A program made the position numbers and the translations under genes. From Thermoplasmata archaeon (GTDB lineage: Archaea > Thermoplasmatota > Thermoplasmata > Thermoplasmatales > Thermoplasmataceae): 5,829 bases of DNA. Below the pieces are notes generated by a model. The model made no database searches and was not told where the DNA came from. It saw nothing but the letters and a program-made list of their open reading frames with translations. The stretch spans positions 1 through 5,829 of the forward strand of contig JAJZXP010000066.1 of the NCBI GenBank assembly GCA_021806345.1, in the 5' to 3' direction. Numbering within the stretch: the stretch's first letter is position 1; each line of letters starts with the position of its first letter. Positions 5,759 to 5,829 of this stretch are shown here, piece after piece.

Positions 5759-5829
5759 TTAACATGGAATCAGGGCATCTTCGGGTAATTCTTTGAGTGG
5801 TCCAATGGAAATAGCGATGACTGCCCTAA
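5759..5829 (-). CDS. Possible C-terminal tail of a gene entering from the right edge
   Basis: On the minus strand an open frame runs from the right edge to TAA 5759-5761 and reads RAVIAISIGPLKELPEDALI followed by PC. The amino-acid composition looks protein-like, but the stretch is only 23 codons and I do not recognise it. The sequence between it and the phosphatase stop (5620-5758) shows no convincing gene. A minus-strand frame from ATG 5748 runs into the phosphatase gene and is probably chance. TGTGACC occurs three times here (5637, 5697, 5740). Confidence 0.22.
   Translation of the reverse strand, partial: RAVIAISIGPLKELPEDALIPC

Noticed and set aside
1..5829. CRISPR array, insertion sequence, tRNA or rRNA
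   Set aside because: I found no regularly spaced repeats, transposase motifs with terminal inverted repeats, or recognisable tRNA arms on either strand by eye.

Overview
The window looks like chromosomal DNA of an archaeon, most likely a Thermoplasmatales-type euryarchaeon. The clues are moderate A+T content, A/T-rich TATA-like boxes about 25 bases upstream of start codons (the layout of leaderless archaeal transcripts), T-run terminators without clear hairpins, frequent AGG/AGA and ATA codons, and an archaeal-style VapBC pair. The lineage is inferred from style, not from a marker gene.

Left third (1-1.8 kb) is a toxin-antitoxin neighbourhood on the minus strand. It holds an intact VapB/VapC pair with an 11-base overlap (166-826), a second ribbon-helix-helix antitoxin-like gene with no partner and a doubtful C-terminus (1003-1266), and the broken C-terminal half of another PIN-domain toxin (1542-1706, perhaps to about 1745). 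At the extreme left edge a short reading frame may be the tail of a gene outside the window.

Middle (1.8-3.7 kb): a small plus-strand protein with three predicted membrane segments and no recognised function (1818-2198) converges on a minus-strand major-facilitator transporter of the sugar-porter-like type (2322-3704). T-runs in both directions lie between them. Upstream of the transporter is about 465 bases without a convincing gene. This divergent control region contains repeated ATATGAG-type motifs.

Right third (4.17-5.62 kb): two plus-strand enzymes, an RNase Z-like metallo-beta-lactamase-fold hydrolase and a histidine phosphatase, lie 33 bases apart. Both are preceded by the same GAAGGTA ribosome-binding sequence and probably form an operon. 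A phosphodiesterase followed by a phosphomonoesterase suggests stepwise dephosphorylation of a common substrate, but that is inference. The last 210 bases hold no convincing complete gene, only a possible minus-strand gene tail at the edge.

I found no clear new multi-gene system. The observations most worth following are the decayed toxin-antitoxin loci, the hydrolase/phosphatase pair, and the repeats in the transporter/hydrolase intergenic region.
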